A stretch of 54,685 nt of DNA from CAZHAX01 sp964530325 (GTDB lineage Bacteria > Chloroflexota > Anaerolineae > B4-G1), in NCBI GenBank assembly GCA_964530325.1, contig CAZHAX010000019.1, positions 1-54,685 of the forward strand. The letters are read 5' to 3'. The notes beneath the pieces were generated by a model that saw only the letters and a list, made by a program, of their open reading frames with translations, was not told where the DNA came from and made no database searches. Each line of letters begins with the position of its first letter. Position 1 is the first letter of the stretch. Of the stretch, positions 53,816 to 54,685 are shown piece by piece. Position numbers and translations under genes: made by a program.

Positions 53816-54685
53816 CGGTGCAGCTCTCTGCGGATGAGCAGGCCGTTCTGGCCGGGGAGTCTGGCTCCGGAGCCAGAAGGGCGATGGAAATCGTCGTCAC
53901 GCTGGGCGAGATCTACGAAGCCCGGCGCCTGGTGCCCGTCGACTCCGCGCAGGTGGCGGGAGTCAGCTTTCGCAACCTGGGCCAGGCAGGCCTGGACTTC
54001 CTCAACGAATGGGCGGACCAGTCCGCCCGGGTACGCGTGCCGGCCACACTGAACCCAGCAGGGATGGACCTGGAGGCCTGGAAGGAGCTGGGCTTCTCCG
54101 AGTCATTCGCCCGCCAGCAGCAGGAGGTGATCAACGCTTATGAGCGGATGGGCGTTGAGACAACCTGTACGTGCACGCCGTACCTGGTTGGCAACATACC
54201 CGCACGGGGCGCACATGTCGCCTGGGCCGAGTCGTCGGCCGTCAGCTACGCCAACTCCGTGCTCGGCGCTCGGACGAACCGCGAGGGCGGCCCGAGCGCG
54301 CTCGCAGCCGCCATCTGCGGGAGGACCGCCGCCTACGGCCTACATCTGGGCGAGAACCGCCGGGCCGCCATACGGGTGGACGTGACATGCCCTGTGCGCT
54401 CGCTGTCCGACTTCGGCGCGCTGGGCTACCTCGTCGGCAAGGCTGCGTGCAGCCGCGTGCCCTATCTCGTCTTCTCCGATCTCAGCGACCCCGTATCGGG
54501 CGCGGCATTGAAGACGCTGGGCGCCAGCATGGCCGCCAGTGGCGCGGTGGCGCTCTACCACATCGAAGGAATCACCCCTGAAGCCCAGGCCGCGCCGATG
54601 CTTAGGCCCGACGCCGAAGCGATCGCGGTCGACGATCTGGCGCCCGCCTACGGGGCCCTGAACTCCGAGGCTGGCCAGATCGACC
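53812..54685 (+). CDS. Aconitase X (DUF521) catalytic-domain protein, truncated by window end
   Basis: The open frame runs for 291 codons to the edge without a stop. It matches the AcnX catalytic subunit: CTPYLVGNIPARGAHVAWAESSAVSYANSVLGARTNREGGPSAL, AAAICGRTAAYGLH and RVDVTCPVRSLSDFGALGYLVGK. AcnX proteins are aconitase-superfamily Fe-S dehydratases; characterised members act on cis-3-hydroxyproline (bacteria) or phosphomevalonate (archaea). ATG 53812 overlaps the rsmI stop codon, so the two are coupled. The remainder and any small subunit lie outside the window. Confidence 0.88.
   Translation, partial: MTVQLSADEQAVLAGESGSGARRAMEIVVTLGEIYEARRLVPVDSAQVAGVSFRNLGQAGLDFLNEWADQSARVRVPATLNPAGMDLEAWKELGFSESFARQQQEVINAYERMGVETTCTCTPYLVGNIPARGAHVAWAESSAVSYANSVLGARTNREGGPSALAAAICGRTAAYGLHLGENRRAAIRVDVTCPVRSLSDFGALGYLVGKAACSRVPYLVFSDLSDPVSGAALKTLGASMAASGAVALYHIEGITPEAQAAPMLRPDAEAIAVDDLAPAYGALNSEAGQID

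Overview
This is a GC-rich bacterial chromosome segment, most likely from a member of the Chloroflexota (Anaerolineae-like). The case rests on three things: two exported proteins end in a hydrophobic VYLPLVLR / VFLPLVLR tail often seen in this phylum, there is a T-box-controlled leuS, and the gene mix includes a MalT-type LuxR regulator, CarD, PadR regulators, many Pro/Thr-linker surface proteins and a DPS-like ferritin. There is no rRNA, CRISPR array, transposase or prophage. The only tRNA genes are two for alanine.

Region 1 (0.2-8.9 kb): a MalT/LuxR regulator, then a run of co-directional genes. These are an 89-aa protein of unknown role, a 'headless' PEP-utilising protein (central plus phosphohistidine swivel domains, no ATP-grasp), a full-length 872-aa phosphotransferase of the PEP-synthase / rifampicin-phosphotransferase type, and an MFS exporter. 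A relic of a third swivel-domain C-terminus lies between the last two. This is the best candidate for an undescribed system: possibly a drug- or metabolite-phosphorylating pair with efflux.

Region 2 (9-23 kb): an accessory zone holding a seven-bladed propeller surface protein, three ICMT-like membrane methyltransferases, an aminoglycoside 6-adenylyltransferase-like gene, a GNAT acetyltransferase, two close cysteine-hydrolase paralogues flanking an unusual CPBP protease, a DUF1801 protein, a HEAT-repeat fragment, a SAM methyltransferase, a DPS-like ferritin, two hypotheticals and a metallophosphoesterase. GC-rich palindromic repeats occur here and I did not find them elsewhere in the window.

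Region 3 (23-44.4 kb): mostly housekeeping. It contains rsfS (apparent CTG start), an orphan NarL-type response regulator, a membrane EEP-phosphatase, an S9 peptidase, recF, rsmG, a CPBP protease, an rRNA m5U methyltransferase, a small holin-like membrane protein, and the nusA-ylxR-infB-rbfA-nrnA operon on the minus strand. PadR and CarD regulators follow, then a PadR/membrane-protein operon with a clear operator, then leuS behind a T-box and two tRNA-Ala genes.

Region 4 (44.5-54.7 kb): envelope and surface genes (lipoprotein, MFS transporter, beta-helix protein, HExxH metalloprotease-like protein, PpiC-type lipoprotein, Thr/Pro-linker protein), then a KaiC-like ATPase, rsmI and a truncated aconitase X gene that runs off the window.

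Many sigma70-type promoters with 16-18 nt spacers can be read directly. Start codons were chosen by ribosome-binding-site spacing and by family length, so several differ from the longest open frame.
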